NCBI GenBank assembly: GCA_018806915.1
Contig: JAGKQI010000007.1
Coordinates: 186,001-250,000, forward strand
Origin: Phytophthora colocasiae
Taxonomy: Eukaryota; Oomycota; Peronosporomycetes; Peronosporales; Peronosporaceae
Direction: 5' to 3'
Length of the DNA: 64,000 nt
Each line of letters begins with the position of its first letter. Positions within the stretch are counted from its first letter, which is position 1. Positions 18,636 to 28,255 of the stretch are shown piece after piece. The position numbers and the translations under genes are program-made. Below the pieces are notes generated by a model that had not been told where the DNA came from, did no database searches, and was given only the letters and a program-made list of their open reading frames with translations.

Positions 18636-21226
18636 GGGTTCGCGTCACTTCTGATTTCCGACCCTGATACTGGATACATAGTTGCAGCTTCAGGGTTGCC
18701 GGTTTGTAACACTTGGTTTGAAGTTGCTGAATCAGGGTGACCGACCCTTCGCGCCTCTTGAACTTGGGATAATGTCGCTCGAAGGTTTCTCAACTGACCG
18801 GCTTGAAATCGTTGCATGTTCTGAGAACTTTCTTTCTCCCTGTCGCGCTCGGCTTCCATGACTTTCATTCGCTGCTGTAAGGCTTCCATTTGAGAAATCC
18901 AGTCTCGTTTCATCTCGTCAGCCGCACGCGCAAAATCGGCTTCGGTCTCGGCCTCTCTCTGTCGCCAGCGTTCAGCAAACACTGATTCCAGACGTTGGTT
19001 TTCAGAGCTCTGGAGCTCCGTTTTCAGAGTTTCCAACTCTGCCACGCTGCGATTCCTGAGTTTGTTTTCAGATACCAGACTTCTGCGTTCTTCAGCGTCG
19101 TCGGCACGTCTCTCAGCTTCCAGCCTCGCATTTTCGGACTTCAGCAAGCGCTCAGTGAGCGTCTGAATCTCGCGTCTTGCCTCCAAGTCACGTTGCTCTC
19201 GACGACGATCGCGTTCCATGGACTCCAAGCGTTCTCGGGCCAAGAACTCCATCTGCGCTTGCTCCATCCGGCTTTGCCACTCCTGCTGTTGCCTCATGAC
19301 GTTCAACTCGATCTGGGCAGGCCCTGATCTCTGAGAACTTCGAGCTTCAGACTTCGTACGACTCGACGCGATGGAACTCAAGCGTCGGGACGGTGGTCTC
19401 GGAAGGTCTTCACTCTTCACACTTTGGCGGTGGCTCGGGTGACTTTCGCTTCGGGTGGAGACAGATACAGGCGGAATCTCCGGAGTCAATTGTCTGAAAT
19501 CCCGTGAAGAACTTCCGACAGACACCTGGTTTCCAGACTCCGCGTCCGGCACCTCTGGTTTCTCTTCCGGCATGTCGACATCTTCGAACTCTGGTTTCAC
19601 TGGTAACAGCGTTCGCGTCACTTGGATCCCCATGCCTTCAGAGACTGTTCCTCCTACATCAGCACCTTGAGCGATTAACGCCAGACTTCCTGTGGGCAGC
19701 GGCATATGTGATGCCGCCCCTCGACTCATGGACATCAAGGACGAGTCCGTAGAGCTTCCGCGTGAAGTCTGGAATCCCGACGACTGATCATCCGAGGTCC
19801 TAATGACACTGAGAATTGGTACATCCGACATCTGAGTCTGAGAGATGCTGTGATCTTCGGACATTGGAGTTTCAGACTCCGGTCGCGTGTTATCGGAACG
19901 ACTCTCGTACTGCGGCAGTGAAGACAGCGATGGAGTCGATAAAGCTGAAGGTGTCGACGGGATTTGTGGGCGCGGCGGTCTCTGCTGTAAGCGCTTGGAC
20001 CGCGGTGGCTCGTCACTGCTGGAACCATCGAAACTGTGCGTCACTCGGAGTCCGGTCACCCGGAGTCGCATGATCAGTCGTTGTCCTTGTAGGTCAGCAT
20101 CTTTGTCAGGTAATACACTGTCTGCTTCGTTCTTGCCAGTTGTGTCTTCTTGCTTCATGCCTTCTGGGAGTCGGCAAACTTGTAACCTGGCGGTCACTGT
20201 GGCCCACTCAACCAATTCCACTGCGAGTCGACTCTGAAGTTCGGACGCCACACTGCGTACTTGAGACCCAACGACGGCTGACGCCTGCGTCTGGGGCCAG
20301 GTTGGGAGGAGGTTCTGGAATTCGAAACCTGCCTCGTACAACATTGTCTGAAGTACAGCCACACACTCCGGTGCTGTCAACGTGCTCATCGGAATCTCAA
20401 CATAAGATAGGTCTTGGATCCAACCAAAACTATGACGCCTCACGTGAAACTCTGAGATCCACATATCCTCAGGGAAGACGGAGGAACATCGCCATTTGAT
20501 GTAGTCGCCGGTCGCTGCAGCGGCTTTCTGGAAAGCATCAGCACTAGGCTTCGTCGTTGGCCACATATATTCGATGCTAGGCGGGATGACCTTGCCTGTG
20601 TCCATATCTCTCCAACGGCGGAACTCACGACGCACATACCTCAGAGCTCGTTCCCCGTCAAGCGAATCAGCCCTCCCAGACTCATCAGACGGTGTCTTCA
20701 GAGACTCTTCAGACTTGATCGCCATGTCATCAGACATTGGTGCGTCTTCAGACTTTGGGGACCGTGGAACATGTTCTTCAGAGAGTCCGGGTTCTGGTTT
20801 CACTTCATCCACGGACTGGCCGGAAGTTGCCGAATCTGAACACAGATCGATCACTTCCGGGGACTCAACCATATCGGCGCCTCCCTCAGACGCCTCATCA
20901 CCGCCCTCGCGGGCAGTGGTCACCTCGCCACCAGAAGCTTCGACTTCTGACGGGCCTTCAGAACCTTGTTCACCAGAGACAGCAGGAGTCTCCTGAGCTT
21001 CTGGTTCCTCAGCAGGCTGGTCTTCGACCGCCGGTTCTGGGACGCTCACACTCTCAGCTGCCTTCTTCTCTCGCGCAGCTTTCCTCTTCTCGCGGGCCGC
21101 CTTCTGGATAGCATCCAAGTCTGGTTGCTCCTCAGGCGACAGACCTTGTAGACGCTTGGACTGACGTGTCGGAATACTCCGACCACGACCACAGCGTCCT
21201 CCTCTCGTAGATCCTGGCGTAGCCAT
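18554..21226 (-). CDS. ORF1: long coiled-coil protein before gag, C1 (intact)
   Basis: About 890 codons, uninterrupted. I chose the ATG at 21226 because its context AAGATGG is good and MATPGSTRGG is conserved in C2; the frame is open to an earlier ATG at 21289. Order: a basic N-terminus (GRGRSIPTRQSKR), a charged alpha-helical part, an acidic Ser/Glu-rich region, a compact part around residues 210-350 with conserved Trp (EYMWPTTKPS, DMWISEFHV), a Ser/Pro-rich linker, then a long Glu/Arg/Gln-rich coiled coil (ERLESMERDRRREQRDLEAR). No known family is recognised. By position it may be a matrix-like Gag extension or a separate protein. It ends 82 bp inside gag in the other frame, with no slippery heptamer in the overlap, so leaky scanning or a separate message is more likely than frameshifting. 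Confidence 0.75.
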   Translation of the reverse strand: MATPGSTRGGRCGRGRSIPTRQSKRLQGLSPEEQPDLDAIQKAAREKRKAAREKKAAESVSVPEPAVEDQPAEEPEAQETPAVSGEQGSEGPSEVEASGGEVTTAREGGDEASEGGADMVESPEVIDLCSDSATSGQSVDEVKPEPGLSEEHVPRSPKSEDAPMSDDMAIKSEESLKTPSDESGRADSLDGERALRYVRREFRRWRDMDTGKVIPPSIEYMWPTTKPSADAFQKAAAATGDYIKWRCSSVFPEDMWISEFHVRRHSFGWIQDLSYVEIPMSTLTAPECVAVLQTMLYEAGFEFQNLLPTWPQTQASAVVGSQVRSVASELQSRLAVELVEWATVTARLQVCRLPEGMKQEDTTGKNEADSVLPDKDADLQGQRLIMRLRVTGLRVTHSFDGSSSDEPPRSKRLQQRPPRPQIPSTPSALSTPSLSSLPQYESRSDNTRPESETPMSEDHSISQTQMSDVPILSVIRTSDDQSSGFQTSRGSSTDSSLMSMSRGAASHMPLPTGSLALIAQGADVGGTVSEGMGIQVTRTLLPVKPEFEDVDMPEEKPEVPDAESGNQVSVGSSSRDFRQLTPEIPPVSVSTRSESHPSHRQSVKSEDLPRPPSRRLSSIASSRTKSEARSSQRSGPAQIELNVMRQQQEWQSRMEQAQMEFLARERLESMERDRRREQRDLEARREIQTLTERLLKSENARLEAERRADDAEERRSLVSENKLRNRSVAELETLKTELQSSENQRLESVFAERWRQREAETEADFARAADEMKRDWISQMEALQQRMKVMEAERDREKESSQNMQRFQAGQLRNLRATLSQVQEARRVGHPDSATSNQVLQTGNPEAATMYPVSGSEIRSDANPCHIHRSSRRNLERLQPSSKAPLHEAR

Positions 21227-21299
21227 CTTGAATATAGACGCTTGACAGGAAACTTTCTCCTCTTGTACTCTCAAATCCGGTGATATCACGATTCCAAAG

Positions 21300-21317
21300 A
21301 TCCGGGCACGCGCACCA
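21300..21317 (-). promoter_or_regulatory. Primer-binding site of C1, 18 nt
   Basis: The plus strand reads ATCCGGGCACGCGCACCA, two bases from the 5' LTR. It equals the last 18 nt of a tRNA (T-arm 3' strand, acceptor CACGCGC, discriminator A, CCA). 18 nt is the length expected if copying of the primer stops at m1A58. The tRNA species cannot be named. Confidence 0.85.
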
Positions 21318-21319
21318 GT

Positions 21320-22997
21320 TGTCGCGAAGTCGGTGAAACTTTGGTCGCGGAGCAGGGGGCGTATAGTGAACCCTAGTTATACGACTACTGAAAAGGGGTT
21401 TTCAGAGCCGTACAACGGTAGGTTGGCGTGTGGTACCTTGCGGTATCCTCGTGGGTTCGTTGTCTTCGGAAATATGACCCTCGCCGGAGTCTGATAATGT
21501 GTTTGTGAAGAGAAGTTGGGGTTCCCTTGGAGTCTGGTGTCGGTATTCAGGAAATCCTTCCAGGAGCGTTCGGGAGTCGGAATCTCTGGGAACCAAGATG
21601 GTTTCCAGGAAGTCGGCGGTCGAAAAGAGGTTAATATACCAGAGAAAAGTCTGAAATCGGTGTCTGAATATCACAAATCCAGAACCGAGATACCTGACTT
21701 TCAGAGATAAACAACCAATATACAGAGTTCGAGAATATAAAAATATATACATTCTTTCTAGGCCCTTGAACGGTAGGCTAACACTCCAGGTCAACTAGGG
21801 ACTTGCTACCAGACACCTGATCTGTCTGGTATCCCTTTACGTTCGCGCAACACCCTCTAGTATAGAAAGAAAATATAAACCAATACAATCGGCTATATAT
21901 AACAGTCTACCTTGCACTCTGAAAACGACTGTCTAGTTTCCAGAGCCTGTCCAAACGATCAATATGAAATGGGCTACCGCTAGAGACAAAACAAACGACC
22001 CAACTAGGATATGGAATAGGCGGGTCCTTTCAGGTCTCTCCGTTACCTGATCTCCGCCTAAGGGGATTGAATTTGGTGGAGATCACACGACGTACGTGAT
22101 GACGCTGTGGCTTGAATACCTCTCAAGCGGACTTGTGCAGTAGCAAGCAAATTGAACTCTGTTTATCGTTTATCTTCCTCATAACTATCATATATCTCTG
22201 GTAACTCTCTTCTTCTTGTCGTCTTTTGCGTCCTTTATGCAGTCAGTCTTCATATCTCAGGTACTCTTGGTCTTTGTATACATCTGGTACTTTGACTTGG
22301 TCTCAGTATGCAGTCTGTGCAGCCGATCTTGATGGGTTAACAGGTAGAGACGTCATTACGGGGGATGTGCAGGTCAGTAATCACTTGAATGCGTGACTTG
22401 AACTTGGGTTCACTTGGTTTCAGTATGGTCTTGGATCTTCGGTGATTTCAGAGTCCGGTATCCTGATTTTCAGAGTCTGATATCACTTGGTTTTCAGAGT
22501 CTTGGTCACTCAGAGTTAGAGAGACCAGAGTTTTGAGTAAGAAACCAGAGTACGGAGCACTAATGCTTCAACGTACATGAAGATCTTGAGGGTTGCGCGG
22601 GTGCGCGGCGTCCGGCGCGCGATACTTGGTCTCTGTGAGTATATATTGTGAATCCTTGAACCATCCATCGTCGCGCTGGACGGTAACGGGATGAGGTCTC
22701 TCAGAGATACGTTCTTCTGAGAGACTTTCCGCCAGAACTTAGGCACTCATCGTCGGGGAAAGTCCGGTGACCAGACACAGTGTAGTTGACCTTCAGAGTT
22801 GTGCACACTCTGAAGTACACTTCTGGTCTTTTGGGCCCCTTTACAGTCAGGCGAAGGTTTATCCACAATCTTCCACAGATGTCGCACGGGTGCGGCCGCG
22901 TCCCAAAATCCCTTTCGCTTATAACCCATAGTATAACCAATCACATCATAACGTAATATCCACCTGTCGCTCGAAAATCGGAATTAACATCATGTCA
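21320..22997 (-). repeat. LTR of C1, right copy (5' LTR in reading direction)
   Basis: 1,678 bp, TGTCGCG to ATGTCA, with the type I block at about 22073-22149. Its right part, beyond a point corresponding to 31444, is the source of the right part of the hybrid LTR 30570-32247. Confidence 0.92.
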
Positions 22998-23001
22998 TGC
23001 A
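22998..23001. repeat. Target site duplication TGCA of C1, right copy
   Basis: Matches 5874-5877. It is copied again at 32248-32251 as part of the tandem duplication. Confidence 0.85.
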
Positions 23002-23028
23002 TCCCTTGCATACGCGTTCTTCACGTCG

Positions 23029-25407
23029 TCAATCAACGTTGACGACGGCACACTTTGTCGTCATGACGCTAACTGCGTTGGCGTCGACCATCTCCGCATA
23101 GTCAGGTCGACGCGATAACGCGTCGGCCACTACATTGAGTCTTCCGGGTTTGTACTCCACCCGGAAGTTGTACTCCGCGAAGAAGGACAACCATCTCGCC
23201 ATACGTTGCGAGATGTGCGGCGACTTAATCGCCGTACGCAATGATGCGCGGTCTGTATTGACCACGAACGGTCTACTCCCAAGTAGATACACTCGGAACT
23301 TTGCGAGTGCATACTTCATGGCAAGGAGCTCCTTGTCATGTACGGGGTAATTACGCTCAGCTGGCTTCGGCTGACGCGATTGATAGTAGACTACACGATC
23401 ACGCCCTTCGTGATCGTGTTGCATCAAAGCACATCCGATTGCAAAGTCGGATGCATCGCACACCACGTGGAATGGACGATCTTGGTCCACCACGGCCAAG
23501 ATCGGCGCTTCAGTCAAGCCCTGCTTGACTGCACCGAATGCCTCCTCGCACTCGGTCGTCCAAATCCACTCAGCTTCTTTCTTAAGAAGCTGTGACAACG
23601 GGCGAATCTTGCCCGCATAGTTCTCCACGTACTTGCACAAGTACGTGGCAAGCCCAAGGAACTGCCTCAGTTCCTTCACATTGGATGGCGTGGGCCATTC
23701 ATTGATCACTCTGACCTTCTCTGGGTCAGGGCGCACGCCGTCTTTCCCCACGAGACACCCCAGCACGGGTATCTCGCTCGCCCCGAAGATACACTTCTTC
23801 AGGTTTGCATAGAGCTTATGTTTCCTCATAAGCTCTAGCAGCTTCCGGAGATGCACCTTGTGCATCTCAATGTCCGTCTTCCCGTTCACAGCCCGGCTGT
23901 GGATGAACACGTCGTCGAAATAACTCGGTGCGAAGTCGCGCACCGAGCGCAATAGATGCGTCACGCACCTATTGAACGTTGCAGGGGCATTCTTAAGCCC
24001 CTGTGGCATTACGAGCCACTCCCAAAGCATACCTCTTGGAGTGCTTACCGCTGTGAGAGGGATATCCCTCTCACGCATGAGGACTTGACAGAATCCATCA
24101 CGCAGATCTAGAGCACTGAAGATAGTGCTCAAGGCCATCGAATCGATGATAACATCTTTTCGCGGTTTCGGCGTCTGCGCCAGTATCGTCGCATAGTTCA
24201 ACTTGTTGTACGCATGAACGATGCGCCAGCCGCCCTGTGGTTTCTTAACACAGAACGTTGGGGTACTGTGCGGGGACTTCGATTCCCGCACTTGACCTGC
24301 AAGGCGACGACTTTCAAAGAAGTTGTCGATTGCTTGAACTTGTTCTCGCGGCAGTGGCCACTGCCGTGTAACACAGTACTTCGTGCCCGGCACGAGATCA
24401 ATCTCGTGCTGTACGCCCTTATCCTTCGGAAGCTCCGAAGGAATCTCGTCCGGGAGTACATCCTTGTACTCCCGCAGAATCTCGTAATAGGGACTCGACT
24501 TCAACGAGTCCCAGCTCTGCTCCTCGAAACGTTGCTTCTTGGTCTTCGCACTGAGGGGGCCATCGCCGTCAGTGATGCCATCGACGACGAGCTGCTTCAG
24601 CTCTTCGGCTTCGCGATCCACTCTCTCGATATCCGAGAGAATGCGAATTTGTTCGATGCGTCCATCGTAAAAGTCCGGCTTCCAACTCATCGTTGGAAGT
24701 GCGGTCAACGCCGACGCACACGTCGGCGGATTCTCCAACCGCATCCTCTGGTACTGTAACCCAGTATCAGTTCGTGTCAAGACGTTCCTCGTCTTGACAC
24801 TCGGTGTCTGCACTGCAGACACACCCTCCACAGTCACGGACTGGGACTCGCAAAGCTCTCTGAGCTTGCGCCGCGAAGGTCTGCCATGGAGCTCAGCTCC
24901 AGGCGCTCCACGTCCAAGGTATCTCACCTTGGACTGGACTTTATCGCAATCGTCAGCGGATTCCTTCCGCTTACTCGCACAATCAAGCACCGCTGCACGT
25001 GAGCACACAGGTTCTTCTGGTGCTGGACGTTTGCAACCGCCAGCACCTCCTGCCGCACAGTCGGTTCCCTGAACCGCTGCGCCTCCATCCGCTCCTACGG
25101 ATTGAGCTTCATCCGCTACAACGGATGAAGCAACTGCATCGTCGACTCCCGGAGTCGACGTGCTCTCGCTAGCTTCCAGCGCTAGCGAGTGTTCGCTTAT
25201 ACACGTATCATCAGCTCCCGGGGCTGATGAACGATCGCTAGTTCCCGGAACTAGCAGCGAAGCGCCAGTAGCGTAGCTGACGCACGTCGGTTCCCCGAAT
25301 TTTATTTTCTTCGTCAACTCCCAGAGTTGACGCGACGTCGTCGGCGCGACCCTTGGGGGCTTGAAGTACCTCCAAGGATACCGGTAATACCGGTAATACC
25401 GGTACAA
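23029..25407 (-). CDS. Reverse transcriptase and RNase H, B1
   Basis: 792 codons without interruption. After a variable N-terminal region of about 300 residues come RT motifs: HSTPTFCVKKPQGGWRIVH, SALDLRDGFCQVLM (Asp), LVMPQGLKNAPATF, and SYFDDVFIHS with YFDD at 23911-23922 (about residue 496). The Ty3 RNase H keeps its residues (VVCDASDFAIG, VHDKELLAM, VNTDRASLR, VADALSRRPD). The stop at 23029 comes just before the C1 insertion. The integrase continues beyond it, at 5877 leftwards, after a frame change. Tandem 9-bp repeats encode the tyrosine-rich start (YRYYRYYRY). PR lies upstream in the same frame but behind stop codons at 25510. Confidence 0.88.
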   Translation of the reverse strand: MYRYYRYYRYPWRYFKPPRVAPTTSRQLWELTKKIKFGEPTCVSYATGASLLVPGTSDRSSAPGADDTCISEHSLALEASESTSTPGVDDAVASSVVADEAQSVGADGGAAVQGTDCAAGGAGGCKRPAPEEPVCSRAAVLDCASKRKESADDCDKVQSKVRYLGRGAPGAELHGRPSRRKLRELCESQSVTVEGVSAVQTPSVKTRNVLTRTDTGLQYQRMRLENPPTCASALTALPTMSWKPDFYDGRIEQIRILSDIERVDREAEELKQLVVDGITDGDGPLSAKTKKQRFEEQSWDSLKSSPYYEILREYKDVLPDEIPSELPKDKGVQHEIDLVPGTKYCVTRQWPLPREQVQAIDNFFESRRLAGQVRESKSPHSTPTFCVKKPQGGWRIVHAYNKLNYATILAQTPKPRKDVIIDSMALSTIFSALDLRDGFCQVLMRERDIPLTAVSTPRGMLWEWLVMPQGLKNAPATFNRCVTHLLRSVRDFAPSYFDDVFIHSRAVNGKTDIEMHKVHLRKLLELMRKHKLYANLKKCIFGASEIPVLGCLVGKDGVRPDPEKVRVINEWPTPSNVKELRQFLGLATYLCKYVENYAGKIRPLSQLLKKEAEWIWTTECEEAFGAVKQGLTEAPILAVVDQDRPFHVVCDASDFAIGCALMQHDHEGRDRVVYYQSRQPKPAERNYPVHDKELLAMKYALAKFRVYLLGSRPFVVNTDRASLRTAIKSPHISQRMARWLSFFAEYNFRVEYKPGRLNVVADALSRRPDYAEMVDANAVSVMTTKCAVVNVD

Positions 25408-25518
25408 TACCTTCTCTCAGGTGAATCGCATTCACCTGACCATCACTCATGTGACAAACATCATTCAGATGTTTATGCGTCAGGTGATTATCATTCACCT
25501 GACCATCACTCATGTGAC
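25380..25518. repeat. Tandem 9-bp repeat and spaced 27-bp direct repeat between PR and RT of B1
   Basis: CCGGTAATA is repeated about three times at 25381-25405. A 27-bp sequence at 25429-25455 recurs exactly at 25492-25518. Each 27-bp copy contains the inverted pair CAGGTGA/TCACCTG with its neighbours and places a TGA in the PR frame. The same arrangement is in B2 (34627-34765). Confidence 0.8.
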
Positions 25519-26483
25519 CGCGACCTTCGGCTCAGATTTCTGAGTCGACACACATTTTCTCCCAACGACTCCCTGAGTCGCTAGCGGTCGCCGGCGGCGA
25601 TCGGAGGCAGCGGCGGACGCTGCTGCCTCAACTGGGGAACCACATGCACCGCCCGGTGCATGTGCAGCACTGACAGGGCCATCGCTCTCTGTCGCGCATG
25701 TATTGTTGAAGCGTACGAGCGTACGCTGCTCCCAGTTGATCACCGGGCCATGCCGTGCAAGCCACGGCATGCCTAATAAGTCGAACTTATCGTCTAGATC
25801 TAAGACGATAAGGTCTTCTACAAAGGTCCTTCGTTTGTAAGAGAAGCGCACACGGACCACGCGCTTCTCACTCCTCACGGTGGCACCTGTTGCCAACCGC
25901 GCCTCCAACACGTCGCGAGGCGTGTCGGAGGTGCGCCGCGAGGCGTGTCGGTCTCTTCGAAGTCAAGCCTTCGAAGACTTCCCTGCCGAACAAAGTTGTT
26001 CGACGCGCCCGAGTCCACTAGGGCACGAAGAGAGTTCACTCTCTTCGACATCAGGATGACAAGGCCTGGCTTGTCATCTTGCATCTCGCAGCGAGAAACC
26101 TTCTCGCTGGGGGCAGCAGCCTTCAATGTCGCGTGTCCGAGTTCGACACGCGAGACTGCATTACCAGTAGGACGCCCCGCGCCTACTGGTCCTTGGCGTT
26201 TTTGAACGCCCACCCGCTGTGCACTTGCGTGCATAGTGACCGATGTTACCACACAGGTAACATAGAACCTTGACGTTCTTACGCTGCTGTTGACCAGCAG
26301 TCGTAGCACTCGAAAGGTCCATAGGCTCAGGACCTCCCGTCTTCGCAACAGGACGCGCCGGCTTCGGCGCGTTCGCATGGAGTTTAGCTTGACGCCGGCT
26401 AAACTCCTCTTGCATCGCAAGGCTAATCGCTTCTTCGAGAGTATTTGGATACTCTCGGAAGAGATACGTTTTGACGGGACCAT
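25510..26483 (-). pseudogene. Aspartic protease region, B1
   Basis: ALVDSGASNNFVRQG is the active site (Asp-Ser-Gly), and FDLLGMPWLARHGPVINW is the typical Gypsy protease end, here lacking one Val codon present in B2. The frame overlaps the gag end and is +1 relative to gag. A 23-bp duplication near 25911-25933, absent from B2, breaks the frame. Confidence 0.8.
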
Positions 26484-27168
26484 CTCTCAGTCCCTTCATG
26501 AACGTGACGACCTTGGTCGCCTGGTCGATCGGGTTGGCCACTATGTCCTATACCAGGTATCGAGCACGCTAAGCAAAGGTGTGAACATCATCCTTGCCCT
26601 GCTACAGATCGAGAAACTCCGCTCTCGATCTGAACTCGTTCTTCGGAGGCTCAAACGCAAGCTTGAGTTCCTCCTTGAACACCTCGTACGTGCTGAAGCA
26701 CGTAGGATCCGAGAGTCGGCGCCCATAGGCCCAACTCCTCGCACGTCCGCCAAGACATGACATGGCGAACGCGACCTTCGACATCGGATCGACGATACGT
26801 CGAGCCGCAACGGCTGTGTCGAGTTCGACAAGCCAACGAAGGAGGGTCTCGTCCTCCTTCCCCGTGTAGGTACTCACGTGGAGTTTCAACGACTCCACGC
26901 GTGGCTTAGGGGAAGCCACCGAGGCAGCAACATCTCGTTGCTACTTAACAATGTACCCCAGAGCAACACCATGTTGCTCTGTCGGCGATAGCGTACGAAG
27001 CATCGTCGCTACCGCTGCCTCTCCAATGGCTTGCGAGAGTCTTTGGAGAGCCTCCCACTCTGGGTCCGACAGGTGGGCACAGTCCGTGCGCGTCACGGAC
27101 ATGTGAGGGGTCCCAGTGGATCCCTCATCCATTGGGGAGTTCTCTACCCCGCGTTCGTATGACTCCAT
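26161..27168 (-). pseudogene. Gag of element B1 (broken)
   Basis: The ATG at 27168 (MESYERGVENSP) opens a capsid region (LKLHVSTYTGKEDETLLRW, DPMSKVAFAMSCLGGRA) and a zinc knuckle CYLCGNIGHYARKC (CX2CX4HX4C) near 26220-26270. Breaks: a TAG at 26941 where B2 has GAG, a frame change near 26570, and a TAG near 26546 shared with B2. Gag builds the particle and the knuckle binds RNA. Confidence 0.82.
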
Positions 27169-27197
27169 ACGAACGAACAGCAGTCGGTCGTGGGACG

Positions 27198-27215
27198 GAC
27201 TACAAAGTGCTACCA
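27198..27215 (-). promoter_or_regulatory. Primer-binding site of B1
   Basis: The plus strand GACTACAAAGTGCTACCA ends in CCA two bases from the LTR, as the 3' end of a primer tRNA would. The tRNA was not identified. B2 has the same sequence at 36425-36442. Confidence 0.6.
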
Positions 27216-27217
27216 GG

Positions 27218-27676
27218 TGTAATGGGTCTGCTTAGACCTATTAGGTGGCGTACACGTGCGCTTACGTGTATGAGGGAGCGTGCAAGTAGAATAGACTTAA
27301 TTTAAGTATACTTATTTAAATAAGTATAATTAAATCAAATATAACAAAATTAACTGCAAAAATACCGTAAAAATGAGAACTGGTTTTGAATTTGGCACGA
27401 AGCCATTATGGAACCTCCTAAAACTAATTGATCTATATCTAAAGGCTCCGCCAACGTGTGGTTGACATAAACTCTGCTCAATGATTGGTAGAAATCCGTT
27501 ACTTTCTACCAATAACAGGCACAAATGCACACGAACCACCCAATGATGTGGTTCCCTCATGTAGCCATTGGTGTGTACAGCACACCAAGGTCTGGGGTCC
27601 CTTTCCAACCTCTAACAGTTATCGCAACTGTTAGAGTTACAAGTGGTATAACCACTTTACGTGTAATCCCGTTACA
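27218..27676 (-). repeat. LTR of B1 (5' LTR in reading direction)
   Basis: 459 bp, TGTAATGGG to GTTACA, near-identical to 3008-3467. Followed by CAGCC (27677-27681). Confidence 0.92.
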
Positions 27677-27681
27677 CAGCC

Positions 27682-28255
27682 GGCACCATGAAGTCCATAC
27701 CGAGGATTGCGTCACAGTCGGGCGGCAGATCTTCGCCGACAGACATCGCAGAAGTACACCAAGTACCCAGCCAAGGTAACCTTGATCCTTGTTTTGCCTG
27801 CTGCAATGTACAGCTGCTCACCAATTCCGAGGCATTCTTGTGTTTGACTAGTATCAATCTGGGGAGCCAACCTTACGAGCAAAGGCGGCATCGATGATCG
27901 ACACCTCGGATCCCGAGTCAAGAAGCACGGTGGACTTAGCATTGTTGATCTTGCACGTTGCCTTGGCCTGCTTGAAGTGTTTGCTGGGGACATGGTACTT
28001 CCAGTACCCGCGTGACTCTCCAGGCATTAGATCCAAGGACATGGCAACCTCGGATCTCTGGTACTCATCGTCTGTAGAGCGGAAGTTTGCAACTCTAGCC
28101 GTACGTTTCCCATGAAGTTCACATGTATTATCCAATAGATCCGTTCGCTTGTTGCTAACTTGATCCATGGCCTTCTTGTTCACATATGCATAGATGTAAG
28201 ACGTTGAACGCTCGTCTCGTACCGGATTCAAACCCGGCGAGCGTCCTAGTTTAAC
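27682..28255 (-). pseudogene. Protease N-terminal part of element A, first copy
   Basis: Entered from gag by a -1 shift at 28249-28255. Reads LGRSPGLNPVRDERS, then the active site VLLDSGSEVSIIDAAF (Asp-Ser-Gly), a frame change, LAPQIDTSQTQE, and ILGMDFMVPA just before the B insertion. A 2-bp loss near 27760, absent from the other copy, adds a further break. Confidence 0.8.
28208..28255 (-). promoter_or_regulatory. Gag-pro -1 frameshift signal, element A first copy
   Basis: Gag ends AAG ATG TTA AAC TAG. The heptamer GTTAAAC is at 28249-28255 and the -1 frame runs into protease. After a 4-nt gap the fold at 28208-28244 has a 7-bp outer stem ACGCTCG/CGAGCGT, a 16-nt inner hairpin (CCGGG/TCCGG with one GU, loop TTTGAA) and a 7-nt 3' bulge TACGAGA. 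Gap, stems, hairpin and bulge lengths equal those in element C although the sequences differ. Confidence 0.82.

Larger units (their letters stand above)
5878..22997 (-). mobile_element. Family C giant chromodomain Gypsy retrotransposon, copy C1 (17.1 kb)
   Basis: A complete insertion of 17,120 bp with two LTRs (1,685 and 1,678 bp), PBS, PPT, 4-bp target duplication, ORF1, gag, protease, RT, two RNase H domains, integrase with chromodomain, and an antisense ORF. Its size is well above the 5-8 kb typical of Ty3/Gypsy. The extra length lies in ORF1 (2.7 kb), the antisense ORF (3.3 kb) and the long LTRs. Frameshifts or stops in gag, protease-RT, RT, integrase N-terminus and antisense ORF make this copy defective. 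Confidence 0.92.
3008..27676 (-). mobile_element. Family B Gypsy-type retrotransposon (B1), split by nested element C1
   Basis: Both LTRs, the 5-bp target duplication, PBS, gag, protease, RT, RNase H, integrase, an antisense ORF and a poly-G PPT are all visible. Without the nested 17.1-kb C1 (5878-22997) the element is about 7.5 kb. Gag to RNase H lies at 22998-27168 and integrase at 3008-5877. The GPF segment of the integrase C-terminus is present and no chromodomain is seen. Its sequence is packed with short inverted repeats (see findings). Nonsense and frameshift changes in gag and integrase make it defective. Confidence 0.9.

Noticed and set aside
21402..21794. 130-codon minus-strand ORF inside the C LTR, seen in every LTR copy
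   Set aside because: Repeated because the LTR is repeated. The most divergent copy (5946-6359) shows changes not biased to third positions. No motif.
24214..24759. 181-codon plus-strand ORF opposite B RT
   Set aside because: Mirror of a strongly conserved RT frame and not at the antisense-ORF position.
28208..28244. T-arm-like sequence GGGTTTGAATCCGG as part of a tRNA or PBS in A
   Set aside because: No CCA end and no LTR next to it. It is better explained as the inner hairpin of the frameshift signal.
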